Shown in pieces: positions 26,447 through 34,652 of a stretch of DNA of 64,000 nt (position 1 is the first letter of the stretch; the number at the start of each line of letters is the position of its first letter). The notes below the pieces were generated by a model that saw only the letters and a program-made list of their open reading frames with translations, was not told the DNA's origin and made no database searches. This DNA is from Streptomyces sp. Ag109_O5-10. GTDB lineage: Bacteria; Actinomycetota; Actinomycetes; Streptomycetales; Streptomycetaceae. The position numbers were made by a program, and so were the translations under genes. The stretch spans positions 4,092,001-4,156,000 of the forward strand of contig NZ_FNTQ01000001.1 of the NCBI RefSeq assembly GCF_900105755.1, read 5' to 3'.

Positions 26447-26980
26447 TCACAGATGCAGAAGCATCCGGCTGTTGCCCAAGGTGTTCGGTTTCACTCGTTC
26501 GAGTCCGAGGAACTCCGCGACACCCTCGTCATAGGAACGCAGCAGCTCCGCGTAGACATCGGTGTCCACGGGTGTCTCGCCGATCTCCACGAAGCCGTGC
26601 TTCCCGAAGAACTCGACTTCGAAGGTCAGACAGAAAACGCGGCGAACACCAAGCCAACGTGCGGTCTCCAGCAACTTCTCCAGCAACTGATGACCGACAC
26701 CGGCACCCTTGAGGCTGTGGTTCACCGCGAGAGTGCGCACTTCCGCGAGGTCTTCCCACATCACGTGCAGTGCGCCGCAGCCGACCACCTCGGCGTTGTC
26801 GTCGCGTTCCGCGACCCAGAACTCCTGGATGTCCTCGTAAAGCGTCACCGTGGCTTTGTCGAGCAGGATGCGGTCGCGAACGTACACGTCGAGGAGGCGG
26901 CGCACGGCCGGGACATCGCTGGTCCGGGCCCGCCGGACGGTGATGGCTTTTGCGGTGACTTCGGGGCGCGTCGCTGACAT
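26447..26980 (-). CDS. GNAT amino-acid N-acetyltransferase (ArgA/NAGS-like)
   Basis: A 177-residue stand-alone GNAT acetyltransferase. Core motifs are ITVRRARTSDVPAVRRLLDV, VGCGALHVMWEDLAEVRTLAV and the acetyl-CoA loop LKGAGVGHQLLEKLLETARW, ending with FFGKHGFVEIGETPVD. This matches the short actinobacterial N-acetylglutamate synthase type (as Mycobacterium Rv2747), which makes the first arginine-pathway intermediate. Assignment is by resemblance. ATG start with TAGCGT 6 nt upstream and no Shine-Dalgarno, consistent with a leaderless mRNA. Confidence 0.85.
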   Translation of the reverse strand: MSATRPEVTAKAITVRRARTSDVPAVRRLLDVYVRDRILLDKATVTLYEDIQEFWVAERDDNAEVVGCGALHVMWEDLAEVRTLAVNHSLKGAGVGHQLLEKLLETARWLGVRRVFCLTFEVEFFGKHGFVEIGETPVDTDVYAELLRSYDEGVAEFLGLERVKPNTLGNSRMLLHL

Positions 26981-26989
26981 GAGCGGACG

Positions 26990-27427
26990 CTATCGCCCGT
27001 CGGCGTCCGTCACCGAGCCGGGGTTCTCCTCTCGCGGGGCTTCCCGGTCTTCCCTATCCCTGCGATCCGGACCCTGCACGATGCGTACGGCGTCCCGGAG
27101 GGACTGCCGCTGTTCGTCGCTCATCATCCCGAAGAAGGCGACGAGCGCGGCGGCCGGGTTGTCGCTCTGCGACCAGGCCTCGTTCATCAGGGCGGCGGCG
27201 TAGGCGGCCCGGGAGGAGACGGCCTCATATCGATAGGCGCGCCCTTCGGCCTCCCGCCGGACCCAGCCCTTCTGATGGAGATTGTCCAAAACGGTCATCA
27301 CCGTGGTGTACGCGATGGACCGTTCCTGCTGAAGGTCTTCCAGGACTTCTCGAACGGTCACCGGGCGGTTCCACTTCCACACCCGCGTCATGACCGCGTC
27401 TTCGAGTTCTCCCAATGGGCGAGGCAC
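26990..27427 (-). CDS. BlaI/MecI/CopY family transcriptional repressor
   Basis: A 145-residue regulator with the BlaI winged helix: LGELEDAVMTRVWKWNRPVT, VREVLEDLQQERSIAYTTVM, TVLDNLHQKGWVRREAEGRA. The C-terminal part (AALMNEAWSQSDNPAAALVA) is the dimerisation region, followed by a charged tail. No BlaR1/MecR1 protease gene adjoins, so the inducer path is unknown. GTG start; TATTGT lies 8 nt upstream and no Shine-Dalgarno is seen. It ends 9 bp before the GNAT gene start. Confidence 0.88.
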   Translation of the reverse strand: MPRPLGELEDAVMTRVWKWNRPVTVREVLEDLQQERSIAYTTVMTVLDNLHQKGWVRREAEGRAYRYEAVSSRAAYAAALMNEAWSQSDNPAAALVAFFGMMSDEQRQSLRDAVRIVQGPDRRDREDREAPREENPGSVTDADGR

Positions 27428-27553
27428 AGCTCAGAACAATAGTGGGAGATCCCGCCCATGGCGTGCCGGACGTGCACTTTCACCGACAAAGGCGAACAAA
27501 AGGGGCGCGCGACTCGGAAGGTGCGGTATACGGCGAGGGGCGCGGGCCGGCTC

Positions 27554-27733
27554 TCAGACGCCGTCGGTCTTGGACACGGCGGCCTGGCGGGCGTTCTCCG
27601 CGAAGGCCGCGTCGACGGCGGCGTCCTCCTTGGCCTTGGCGGCGCCGCCCTGGGTCTTCACGATCACCCGGACCAGGCCGATGAAGAAGATGGCCATGAC
27701 GACCGGAGGCACGAGCGCGGAGACGTAGTCCAT
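27554..27733 (-). CDS. Small single-pass membrane protein, unknown function
   Basis: A 59-residue protein: MDYVSALVPPVVMAIFFIGL starts a single helix ending VRVIVKTQ, then a charged Ala-rich cytoplasmic tail (AAKAKEDAAVDAAFAENARQ). No family recognised. Support for its being real is a TACCCT hexamer exactly 6 nt before the ATG and a sensible membrane topology. Confidence 0.65.
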   Translation of the reverse strand: MDYVSALVPPVVMAIFFIGLVRVIVKTQGGAAKAKEDAAVDAAFAENARQAAVSKTDGV

Positions 27734-27816
27734 GGGTCCAGGGTAGCCACGGAGGACCGGGCGAAAGGGGCGGGGTGGGCGAACCACGCCGCAACCCCCC
27801 GCCAGCTGCCGTTTTC

Positions 27817-28464
27817 TCAGCCCGCGGCGAGTTGCTGCGGGGGCCCGGCGGGCGGCGTGGCGGGCCGCCGCCGCGGAAAGACCTCGCCCGGCGTGGGAAT
27901 GGGCCGCTTCGGCGCGCTGGGCTCGGGAGCCGCGGGCCGCGGCGCGGGCCGCTCCGCGGGCTTCTCCTTGGGCTTCTTCTCCGGTTCCTTCGCCACTCCG
28001 CCCGGCAGAGCCGTCAGCCGGACCCTGGAGACCGGTACGGCCGGCGCCGGTACCTTTCGCGCCCCCTGGGCGAGCCGGGCCCGCACGTCGTGCTCGGCAA
28101 GCTCCTGGCAGCGGTCAAGAAGGGCGGCGGCACCGGGGTTCCCGCGCAGCGCCCGCAGCGCGGCGAGGTCGTCCGGGGTGGGCCGGTGCCCGGCCGCCAG
28201 CGCCTCCTCCAGAAGGGTCAGGTAGCCGACGACGGTCCCCGGCAGGGCGGCCCGGTACCTGGCCAGGTCGGCCACCAGGAAGGCGCGCAGCCGGGCCCCC
28301 TCGCCGATCGCCTCGTCGAGCGACTCGGCGAGCCGATGACAGTCCTTGACGTCCTCGGCGGAGACGGGACCGGGGTGAAGGGCGAGGGCGAGAGCACGGC
28401 GGAGCACACGCAGCTCCTCCGCACCGAACGCCATGCCGCCGCGGGATCCGTATGGCGTGGGCAT
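27817..28464 (-). CDS. Conserved hypothetical protein with helical domain and Pro/Lys-rich tail
   Basis: A 215-residue protein. Residues ~10-130 look fully helical (FGAEELRVLRRALALALHPG, DCHRLAESLDEAIGEGARLR, LPGTVVGYLTLLEEALAAGH); the rest is a Pro, Ala and Lys-rich disordered tail (EKKPKEKPAERPAPRPAAPE). I recognise no function. The ATG is preferred because TATCTT stands exactly 6 nt upstream, as in other leaderless genes here. Confidence 0.75.
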   Translation of the reverse strand: MPTPYGSRGGMAFGAEELRVLRRALALALHPGPVSAEDVKDCHRLAESLDEAIGEGARLRAFLVADLARYRAALPGTVVGYLTLLEEALAAGHRPTPDDLAALRALRGNPGAAALLDRCQELAEHDVRARLAQGARKVPAPAVPVSRVRLTALPGGVAKEPEKKPKEKPAERPAPRPAAPEPSAPKRPIPTPGEVFPRRRPATPPAGPPQQLAAG

Positions 28465-28554
28465 GGACCGAAGATACGCGTAAATCAGACAAACTCGACA
28501 TAGGGGGCATGGTGTGGCGTACACCGTCCACCCGCTCAGCCCCGCACTTTCAGC

Positions 28555-28830
28555 CCGTCCGGCGAACGGGGACGCAGACCGGTCGGCACCCCATCTCAAC
28601 CCGTCCGGCGTTTGAGGACGCAGACCGGTCGGAGCCACATTTCAGCCCGTCCGGCGAACAGGGACGCAGACCGGTCGACACCACATCTCAACCCGTCCGG
28701 CGAACGAGGACGAAGGCCGGTCGGCACCACATCTCAGCCCGTCCGGCGAACAGGGACGCAGACCGGTCGACACCACATCTCAACCCGTCCGGCGAACAGG
28801 GACGCAGACCGGTCGACACCACATCTCAAC
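28555..28830. repeat. 46-bp minisatellite, six full tandem units
   Basis: Units start at 28555, 28601, 28647, 28693, 28739 and 28785, exactly 46 bp apart; a seventh start at 28831 runs into a longer GC hairpin element. Each begins CCGTCCGGCG and then carries either AACAGGGACG-like or TTTGAGGACG-like sequence, followed by CAGACCGGTCGRCACCACAT. Units 5 and 6 are identical over their full length. There are no spacers, so it is not a CRISPR. Confidence 0.9.
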
Positions 28831-28945
28831 CCGTCCGGCGTTTGAGGACGAGGCCGCAGGCCGAAGCGGGGGTCCGGGGGCGGCAGCCCCCGAAACGGGC
28901 GACCGGACCAGGGGGGTCGAAGGGGGCCCACCCCCTGGAGGACGG
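28831..28945. repeat. GC hairpin element ending the 46-bp array; probable coaX terminator region
   Basis: After CCGTCCGGCGTTTGAGGACG the sequence continues to CGGGGGC/GCCCCCG (28875-28881/28886-28892), the same type as at 14738-14778. A second stem CCAGGGGG/CCCCCTGG (28908-28915/28931-28938) follows, 41-71 bp past the coaX stop on the minus strand. Confidence 0.6.
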
Positions 28946-28985
28946 GACGGGTAGGGGCGGCGGGGGCGAAGAACCCACCGCCCGC

Positions 28986-29783
28986 TCACATCCGCGACAC
29001 GTTCCGCTCGTACACCAGCCGCAACCCCACCAGCGTCAGCCACGGCTCGTGCTCGTCGATCACCGACGACTCCCCCAGCACCATCGGCGCCAACCCGCCC
29101 GTCGCGATCACCGTCACGTCGTCCGGATCGTCCGCCAGCTCCCGCGCCATCCGCCCGACCACCCCGTCGACCTGCCCGGCGAACCCGTACACGATGCCCG
29201 CCTGCATGGCCTCCACCGTGTTCTTCCCGATCACGCTCCGCGGCCGCGCCACCTCGATCTTCCGCAGCTGCGCGCCCTTGACGCCCAGCGCCTCCACGGA
29301 GATCTCGATCCCGGGCGCGATCACACCCCCGACGTACTCCCCGCGCGCGGACACCGCGTCGAAGGTCGTCGCCGTCCCGAAGTCGACGACGATCGCCGGG
29401 CCGCCGAACAGCTCGACGGCAGCGACCGCGTTGATGATCCGGTCGGCGCCGACCTCCTTGGGGTTGTCGGTGAGGATCGGCACCCCGGTCTTCACCCCCG
29501 GCTCCACCAGCACCGCCGGCACGTCTCCGTAGTACCGCCGGGTGACCTCGCGCAGCTCGTGGAGCACGCTCGGCACGGTCGCGCAGATCGCGATCCCGTC
29601 GATGCCGTCGCCCAGCTCGTCGCCGAGCAGCGGGTGCATGCCCATCAGGCCCTGGAGGAGCACCGCCAGCTCGTCCGCGGTACGGCGCGCGTCCGTCGAG
29701 ATGCGCCAGTGCTCGACGATGTCCTCGCCGTCGAAGAGCCCGAGGACGGTATGCGTGTTGCCGACGTCGATCGTGAGGAGCAT
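28986..29783 (-). CDS. coaX: Type III pantothenate kinase
   Basis: A 265-residue ASKHA kinase that phosphorylates pantothenate in CoA synthesis and is insensitive to CoA feedback. The phosphate loop is LLTIDVGNTHTVLGLFDG, the catalytic Asp lies in NPKEVGADRIINAVAA, and FGTATTFD forms the second phosphate site; GLAPMV is near the C-terminus. It closes the operon DUF2520-panC-nadB-nadC-coaX, 4 bp after nadC, so pantothenate made by PanC feeds directly into CoaX. Confidence 0.96.
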   Translation of the reverse strand: MLLTIDVGNTHTVLGLFDGEDIVEHWRISTDARRTADELAVLLQGLMGMHPLLGDELGDGIDGIAICATVPSVLHELREVTRRYYGDVPAVLVEPGVKTGVPILTDNPKEVGADRIINAVAAVELFGGPAIVVDFGTATTFDAVSARGEYVGGVIAPGIEISVEALGVKGAQLRKIEVARPRSVIGKNTVEAMQAGIVYGFAGQVDGVVGRMARELADDPDDVTVIATGGLAPMVLGESSVIDEHEPWLTLVGLRLVYERNVSRM

Positions 29784-29787
29784 GGGG

Positions 29788-30765
29788 TCACTCCGCCTCG
29801 CGCAGGTCCAGGCCGATGTCCAGGATCGGCGAGGAGTGGGTGAGGGCGCCGACGGCCAGGAAGTCCACGCCCGTCTCGGCGTACGCCCGCGCGTTGCCCA
29901 GCGTGAGCCGCCCGGACGCCTCCAGGAGCGCGCGCCCGCCGACGATCGCGACGGCCTCCTCGCACTCCCCCGGCGTGAAGTTGTCCAGAAGGATCAGGTC
30001 GGCGCCCGCGTCGACGACCTCGCGCAGCTGGTGCAGGGTGTCGACCTCGACCTCGATCGCCAGCTCCGGGAACGCCTCCCGTACGGCCTTGAAGGCCGGT
30101 CCGACACCGCCCGCGGCGACCACGTGGTTGTCCTTGACGAGGGCCGCGTCGGAGAGCGACATGCGGTGGTTGACGCCGCCGCCGCTGCGCACCGCGAACT
30201 TCTCCAGCGACCGGAGCCCCGGAGTGGTCTTCCGGGTGTCACGCACGCGTGTCTGCGTGCCCTCCAGGGCGTCCGCCCACGCGCGCGTGGCGGTGGCGAT
30301 GCCGGAGAGCCGGTTCAGGATGTTCAGCGCGCTGCGCTCGGCGGTGAGCAGGTCGCGGGTGCGGGTGGTGATCGAGAGCAGCTTCTGCCCGGCCTCGACC
30401 CGGTCGCCGTCCTCCACGTGCCGCTCGACCTCGAACTCGTCGGTGCAGACCACGGAGACCACGGCCTCGGCGACCCGGAGGCCCGCGACCACTCCGGCCT
30501 CGCGGGCCACGAAGTCGCCGGTCGACACGGCCTCCTCGGGGATGGTCGCGACGGTCGTCACGTCCAGGCCGCCCGCCAGGTCCTCCTGGACGGCCACGTT
30601 GGCGACGTCCTCGACCTCGATGGGGTCGAGCCCGGCGGCGGCCAGCAGTTCGGCGAGCGCGGGGTCGAGCCCGCACTCCAGGTACTCCTCGTCGCCCTCG
30701 GCGCCACAGGCACAGCCGTCGCCGCAGCCGCCGCCGTCGGCGAGGGGAAGGTCGTTGGTGCTCAC
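29788..30765 (-). CDS. nadC: Nicotinate-nucleotide pyrophosphorylase (quinolinate phosphoribosyltransferase)
   Basis: A 325-residue enzyme converting quinolinate and PRPP to nicotinate mononucleotide in NAD synthesis. Signature sequences are EDLAGGLDVTTVATI, LNILNRLSGIATATRAWADA, TRKTTPGLRSLEKFAV, RMSLSDAALVKDNHV and LILLDNFTP. The first 30 residues carry an unusual Cys cluster (CGDGCACG ... LECG). The GTG at 30765 (STNDLP) is chosen by resemblance to other Streptomyces NadC; a GTG at 30774 would overlap nadB by 4 nt. Confidence 0.95.
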   Translation of the reverse strand: MSTNDLPLADGGGCGDGCACGAEGDEEYLECGLDPALAELLAAAGLDPIEVEDVANVAVQEDLAGGLDVTTVATIPEEAVSTGDFVAREAGVVAGLRVAEAVVSVVCTDEFEVERHVEDGDRVEAGQKLLSITTRTRDLLTAERSALNILNRLSGIATATRAWADALEGTQTRVRDTRKTTPGLRSLEKFAVRSGGGVNHRMSLSDAALVKDNHVVAAGGVGPAFKAVREAFPELAIEVEVDTLHQLREVVDAGADLILLDNFTPGECEEAVAIVGGRALLEASGRLTLGNARAYAETGVDFLAVGALTHSSPILDIGLDLREAE

Positions 30766-30770
30766 GTCTG

Positions 30771-32519
30771 TCACTGCTCCTGGTGTGGCTGGTGTGGCCG
30801 GGTAGGGGGGAAGTCTGCGGTGTCGGTGGTGCCGACGGCCAGCGTCCGGTCCGGATTCAGCCGTACGACGATGTGCCGCCCCCAGCGGGCGTCGTCGCGG
30901 TCGGCGTGGTCCTCGCGCCAGTGGCAGCCGCGGGTCTCCTCGCGGCGGCGGGCCGCCTCGACGAGCACGCGCGCGACGCACAGGAGGTTGGTGGCCTCCC
31001 AGGTGTCGACACCGGGCTCGGCGGTCTTGCCGTTCTCGTCCAGGGCGTCGCGGGCGTCCGCGTGCAGCCGCTGGAGCTGTGCGGCGGCCCTGGCCAGGGA
31101 CTCCTCGGAGCGCAGCACGCCCGCGCCCTCGGTCATGATCCGCTGGATGGCGAAGCGGGTCTCGGGGGCGAGCAGCGGGTGCGCGGGCTTCCCGGGGCGC
31201 GCGACCGGTGCGGGCACGCGCGCGTGCAGGCCGTGGTCCGCGCGGGCCGCCGTGATGTCGGCGGCGATGCGCTCGGCGTAGACGAGGCCTTCGAGGAGGG
31301 AGTTGGAGGCGAGCCGGTTCGCGCCGTGCACGCCGGTGCACGCGACCTCGCCGCACGCGTAGAGCCCGGGGACGGTCGTGCGCCCGCGCGCGTCGGTGCG
31401 TACGCCCCCGGAGGCGTAGTGGGCGGCGGGCGCGATCGGGATGGGCTCGGTGACCGGGTCGATGCCGTGGGCCCGGCAGGCGGCCAGGATGGTCGGGAAA
31501 CGGTGCTCCCACATGTCGGCGCCGAAGTGCCGGGCGTCGAGGTACATGTGCTCGGCGTCCCGCTCCTGCATGCGCCGCATGATCCCCTTGGCGACGATGT
31601 CCCGGGGCGCCAGCTCGGCGAGCTCGTGCTGCCCCACCATGAAGCGGGTGCCGTCCGCGTCGACCAGGTGGGCGCCCTCGCCGCGCACCGCCTCGGAGAC
31701 CAGCGGCTGCTGGCCCTCCGCGTCCGGGCCGAGGAAGAGCACGGTGGGGTGGAACTGCACGAACTCGAGGTCGCTGACCTCCGCGCCGGCCCGCAGGGCG
31801 AGCGCCACGCCGTCGCCGGTCGACACCGACGGGTTGGTGGTCGCGGAGAACACCTGGCCCATGCCGCCGGTGGCGAGGACGACCGCGGGGGCGTGCACGG
31901 CGCCCACCCCGTCGTGCTGGCCCTCGCCCATGACGTGCAGGGTGACGCCGGCCGTACGGCCTTCGGCGTCCGTCAGCAGGTCCAGGACGAGCGCGTTCTC
32001 GAAGGTGCGCAGCCCACGCGCGCGTACCGCCTCCACCAGGGCCCGGGAGACCTCGGCGCCGGTGGCGTCGCCCCCCGCGTGGGCGATCCGGCGCCTGTGG
32101 TGGCCGCCCTCGCGGGTGAGGTCGAGGCCGCCCTCGGAGGACTCGTCGAAGATGGCGCCGGTGTCGATGAGCCGCCGGACCGCGCCGGGGCCCTCGGTGA
32201 CGAGGATCCGTACGGCGTCCTCGTCGCAGAGGCCGACGCCGGCCGTCAGGGTGTCCGCGAGGTGCTGTTCGGGGGTGTCGCCCTCGCCGAGGGCCGCGGC
32301 GATGCCGCCTTGCGCCCAGCGGGTGGAGCCGTCGTCCAGGCGGGCCTTGGTGACGACGACCGTGGTGAGCCCGGCGGCCTGGCAGCGCAGGGCCGCGGTC
32401 AGGCCGGCCACCCCGGACCCGACGACGACCACGTCCGCCGAGATGCTCCACCCAGGGGCGGGCGCGTGCAGCCGTATGCCGGTGCTGGTGCCGGTACTGC
32501 TGGTGCCTGTGCTGGTCAC
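30771..32519 (-). CDS. nadB: L-aspartate oxidase
   Basis: A 582-residue flavoprotein that oxidises aspartate to iminoaspartate, first step of NAD synthesis. The FAD-binding motif is ADVVVVGSGVAGLTAALRCQ near residues 27-46; RWAQGGIAAAL, GANRLASNSLLEGLVY and the active-site region HYASGGV are diagnostic of the fumarate reductase/NadB family. The N-terminus is a short Thr/Ser/Gly repeat. GTG start overlaps the panC stop by 4 nt. No nadA is in the window. Confidence 0.96.
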   Translation of the reverse strand: MTSTGTSSTGTSTGIRLHAPAPGWSISADVVVVGSGVAGLTAALRCQAAGLTTVVVTKARLDDGSTRWAQGGIAAALGEGDTPEQHLADTLTAGVGLCDEDAVRILVTEGPGAVRRLIDTGAIFDESSEGGLDLTREGGHHRRRIAHAGGDATGAEVSRALVEAVRARGLRTFENALVLDLLTDAEGRTAGVTLHVMGEGQHDGVGAVHAPAVVLATGGMGQVFSATTNPSVSTGDGVALALRAGAEVSDLEFVQFHPTVLFLGPDAEGQQPLVSEAVRGEGAHLVDADGTRFMVGQHELAELAPRDIVAKGIMRRMQERDAEHMYLDARHFGADMWEHRFPTILAACRAHGIDPVTEPIPIAPAAHYASGGVRTDARGRTTVPGLYACGEVACTGVHGANRLASNSLLEGLVYAERIAADITAARADHGLHARVPAPVARPGKPAHPLLAPETRFAIQRIMTEGAGVLRSEESLARAAAQLQRLHADARDALDENGKTAEPGVDTWEATNLLCVARVLVEAARRREETRGCHWREDHADRDDARWGRHIVVRLNPDRTLAVGTTDTADFPPTRPHQPHQEQ

Positions 32520-33517
32520 GAGGCGGCTCCGAGGGTTCCGAAGGTGAGCGGAATGTTGTCGATCAGCCGGGTCGTCCCGACCCGGGCGGCGACGGCGAGG
32601 ACGGCCTCTCCGGTGAAGTCGTCGTCGATCTCGGTGAAGTCGGACGGGTCGACCAGGGCGAGGTAGTCCAGTTCGAGCGGCGGGTCGAAGTGGACGGCCT
32701 CGTCCAGGACCTGCCGGGCGGCGGCGCGGACCGCCGCTGCGGCGTTCGGCACGGCCTTGGCGACGGCGTGCGCGTCGGCGGCCGCCCGGGACTCGCCTAT
32801 GGCGCTGAGCGCCTCGGCACGCGCCCGCGTGGACGGCACCTCGAGCGCCCGCGCGCGCAGTGCCTCCTGGGCCGCGTGCCGGTCGCGGCCGGCGAACAGC
32901 GCGCGGGACAGGGTGAGCGCCGTGCGCCGGTCGTCGACGGACAGGTAGCGGTTGCGGCTGGACAGCGCGAGCCCGTCGGACTCGCGGACGGTCGGCACGC
33001 CGATGATCTCGATGCCGAAGTTCAGGTCGCGCACCATGCGCCGGATCACGGCCAGCTGCTGGGCGTCCTTCTGCCCGAACAGGGCCGCGTCGGGCCGGGT
33101 GAGGTGCAGCAGCTTGGCGACGACGGTGAGGACGCCGTCGAAGTGCCCGGGGCGGGAGGCGCCCTCCAGGACCGTGCCCATGGGACCGGCGGTGACCCGC
33201 ACCTGGGGCTCCCCGCCCGGGTACACCTCGTCGGCGGAGGGGGCGAACACCACGTCCGCACCGGCCTGTTCGGCGATCTTCAGGTCGGCGTCCAGGGTGC
33301 GCGGGTAGCGGTCGAGGTCCTCGCCGGCACCGAACTGGAGCGGGTTGACGAAGACGGTGACGACGACCTCGCCGTCCGGGCCCGCGATCTCGCGCGCGGC
33401 CCGGATCAGGGTGGCGTGGCCCTCGTGCAGGGCGCCCATGGTCATCACGACGGCACGGCGGCCGTGCCGCGTGCGTGCGTGCAGTTCGTCGGCGGTGCGC
33501 AGCAGGGCGGTGCTCAT
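32516..33517 (-). CDS. panC: Pantothenate synthetase (pantoate-beta-alanine ligase)
   Basis: A 333-residue ligase joining pantoate and beta-alanine with ATP. HIGH-like motif region TMGALHEGHATLI (residues ~26-38), FVNPLQFGAGEDLDRYPRT, GHFDGVLTVVAKL, FGQKDAQQLAVIRRMV and the KMSKS-like LSSRNRYLS are all present. It is somewhat longer than E. coli PanC owing to an Ala-rich stretch near residues 220-260. Its ATG overlaps the upstream gene stop by 4 nt, indicating coupled translation. Confidence 0.96.
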   Translation of the reverse strand: MSTALLRTADELHARTRHGRRAVVMTMGALHEGHATLIRAAREIAGPDGEVVVTVFVNPLQFGAGEDLDRYPRTLDADLKIAEQAGADVVFAPSADEVYPGGEPQVRVTAGPMGTVLEGASRPGHFDGVLTVVAKLLHLTRPDAALFGQKDAQQLAVIRRMVRDLNFGIEIIGVPTVRESDGLALSSRNRYLSVDDRRTALTLSRALFAGRDRHAAQEALRARALEVPSTRARAEALSAIGESRAAADAHAVAKAVPNAAAAVRAAARQVLDEAVHFDPPLELDYLALVDPSDFTEIDDDFTGEAVLAVAARVGTTRLIDNIPLTFGTLGAAS

Positions 33518-34476
33518 CGGGAATTCCCCTCGGTGCCGTCGGTACCGGTCGTGCCGTTGCCGTTGCCGTCGTGGCCGCCCTTGGCGAGGACGCCGAGCAG
33601 GTCCTCGGCGAGCTCCGGCTTCAGCAGGCCGTGCGCGAGGGCCCGGTCGGCGGTCGCGCGGGCCATCGCCAGGTAGCCGTCGACGGCCTGCGGTGCGTGC
33701 CTGCGCAGCTCCGTGACGTGCGCGGCGACGGTGCCCGCGTCCCCGCGCGCGACCGGCCCGGTCAGCGCAGCGTCACCGGAGCGCAGGGCGTTGTCCAGGG
33801 CGGCGCCGAGCAGCGGGCCGAGCATCCGGTCGGGGGCCTCCACACCGGCCGTGCGCAGCAGCTCCATGGCCTGGGCGACCAGGGTGACCAGGTGGTTGGC
33901 GCCGAGGGCGAGGGCCGCGTGGTAGAGCGGGCGGTTCTCCTCGAAGATCCACTCCGGTTCGCCGCCCATCTCGATGACCAGGGCCTCGGCGGCCAGCCGC
34001 AGCTCCTCCGGCGCGGTGACCCCGAACGAGCAGCCCGCCAGCCGCTGCACGTCCACCGGCGTCCCGGTGAAGGTCATCGCCGGGTGCAGGGCCAGCGGCA
34101 GCGCGCCCGCGCGCAGGGCCGGGTCCAGGACCTTCGCGCCGTAGCGCCCGGAGGTGTGCACGAGCAGTTGGCCCGGGCGTACGGCGCCGGTCTCGGCGAG
34201 ACCGGCGACCAGGCCGGGCAGGGCGTCGTCCGGGACGGTCAGCAGGACCAGGTCGGCGCGCTGGAGGACCTCGGCGGGGGGTACCAGCGGGACGTCGGGC
34301 AGCATCGCCTCGGCGCGCCGCCTGGAGGCGTCGGAGACCCCGGAGACGGCGACCGGGCGGTGCCCTGCGAGCTGCAGGGACGCGGCCAGGGCGGGACCCA
34401 CCCGGCCGGCGCCGACCACGCCGACGGTGAGCCGCGCGGGGCGGTCACTGGGGTCTGGCTGTTGGACTGTACTCAC
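33514..34476 (-). CDS. Rossmann-like and DUF2520 domain protein (putative NADP-dependent oxidoreductase)
   Basis: A 320-residue protein. The N-terminal Rossmann fold begins LTVGVVGAGRVGPALAASLQ; the C-terminal helical DUF2520 domain contains LYHAALALGANHLVTLVAQA. The family resembles ketopantoate/pyrroline-carboxylate reductases, and similar genes precede panC in mycobacteria, so a role as pantoate-forming reductase or in CoA metabolism is plausible but unproven. GTG start; first gene of the five-gene minus-strand operon. Confidence 0.88.
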   Translation of the reverse strand: MSTVQQPDPSDRPARLTVGVVGAGRVGPALAASLQLAGHRPVAVSGVSDASRRRAEAMLPDVPLVPPAEVLQRADLVLLTVPDDALPGLVAGLAETGAVRPGQLLVHTSGRYGAKVLDPALRAGALPLALHPAMTFTGTPVDVQRLAGCSFGVTAPEELRLAAEALVIEMGGEPEWIFEENRPLYHAALALGANHLVTLVAQAMELLRTAGVEAPDRMLGPLLGAALDNALRSGDAALTGPVARGDAGTVAAHVTELRRHAPQAVDGYLAMARATADRALAHGLLKPELAEDLLGVLAKGGHDGNGNGTTGTDGTEGNSR

Positions 34477-34652
34477 GCGAGGGTGGCCTTCCCGTTCCAG
34501 TCCGCTCTGGGTACCGGACGATTTCTCGTCATGTTAACGCTATCCGGTCCGGGGCCGATCGGCCGTCCACAGGCTGTGGGTGACGGATCACACCGGTGGT
34601 GCGGAGGAAAATGACGGGCCACCGGCCGCCGTGCCACGGCATCATCCACGGC

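Noticed and set aside
28555..28890. Possible CRISPR array
   Set aside because: The 46-bp units are contiguous with no variable spacers, and no cas genes are nearby.
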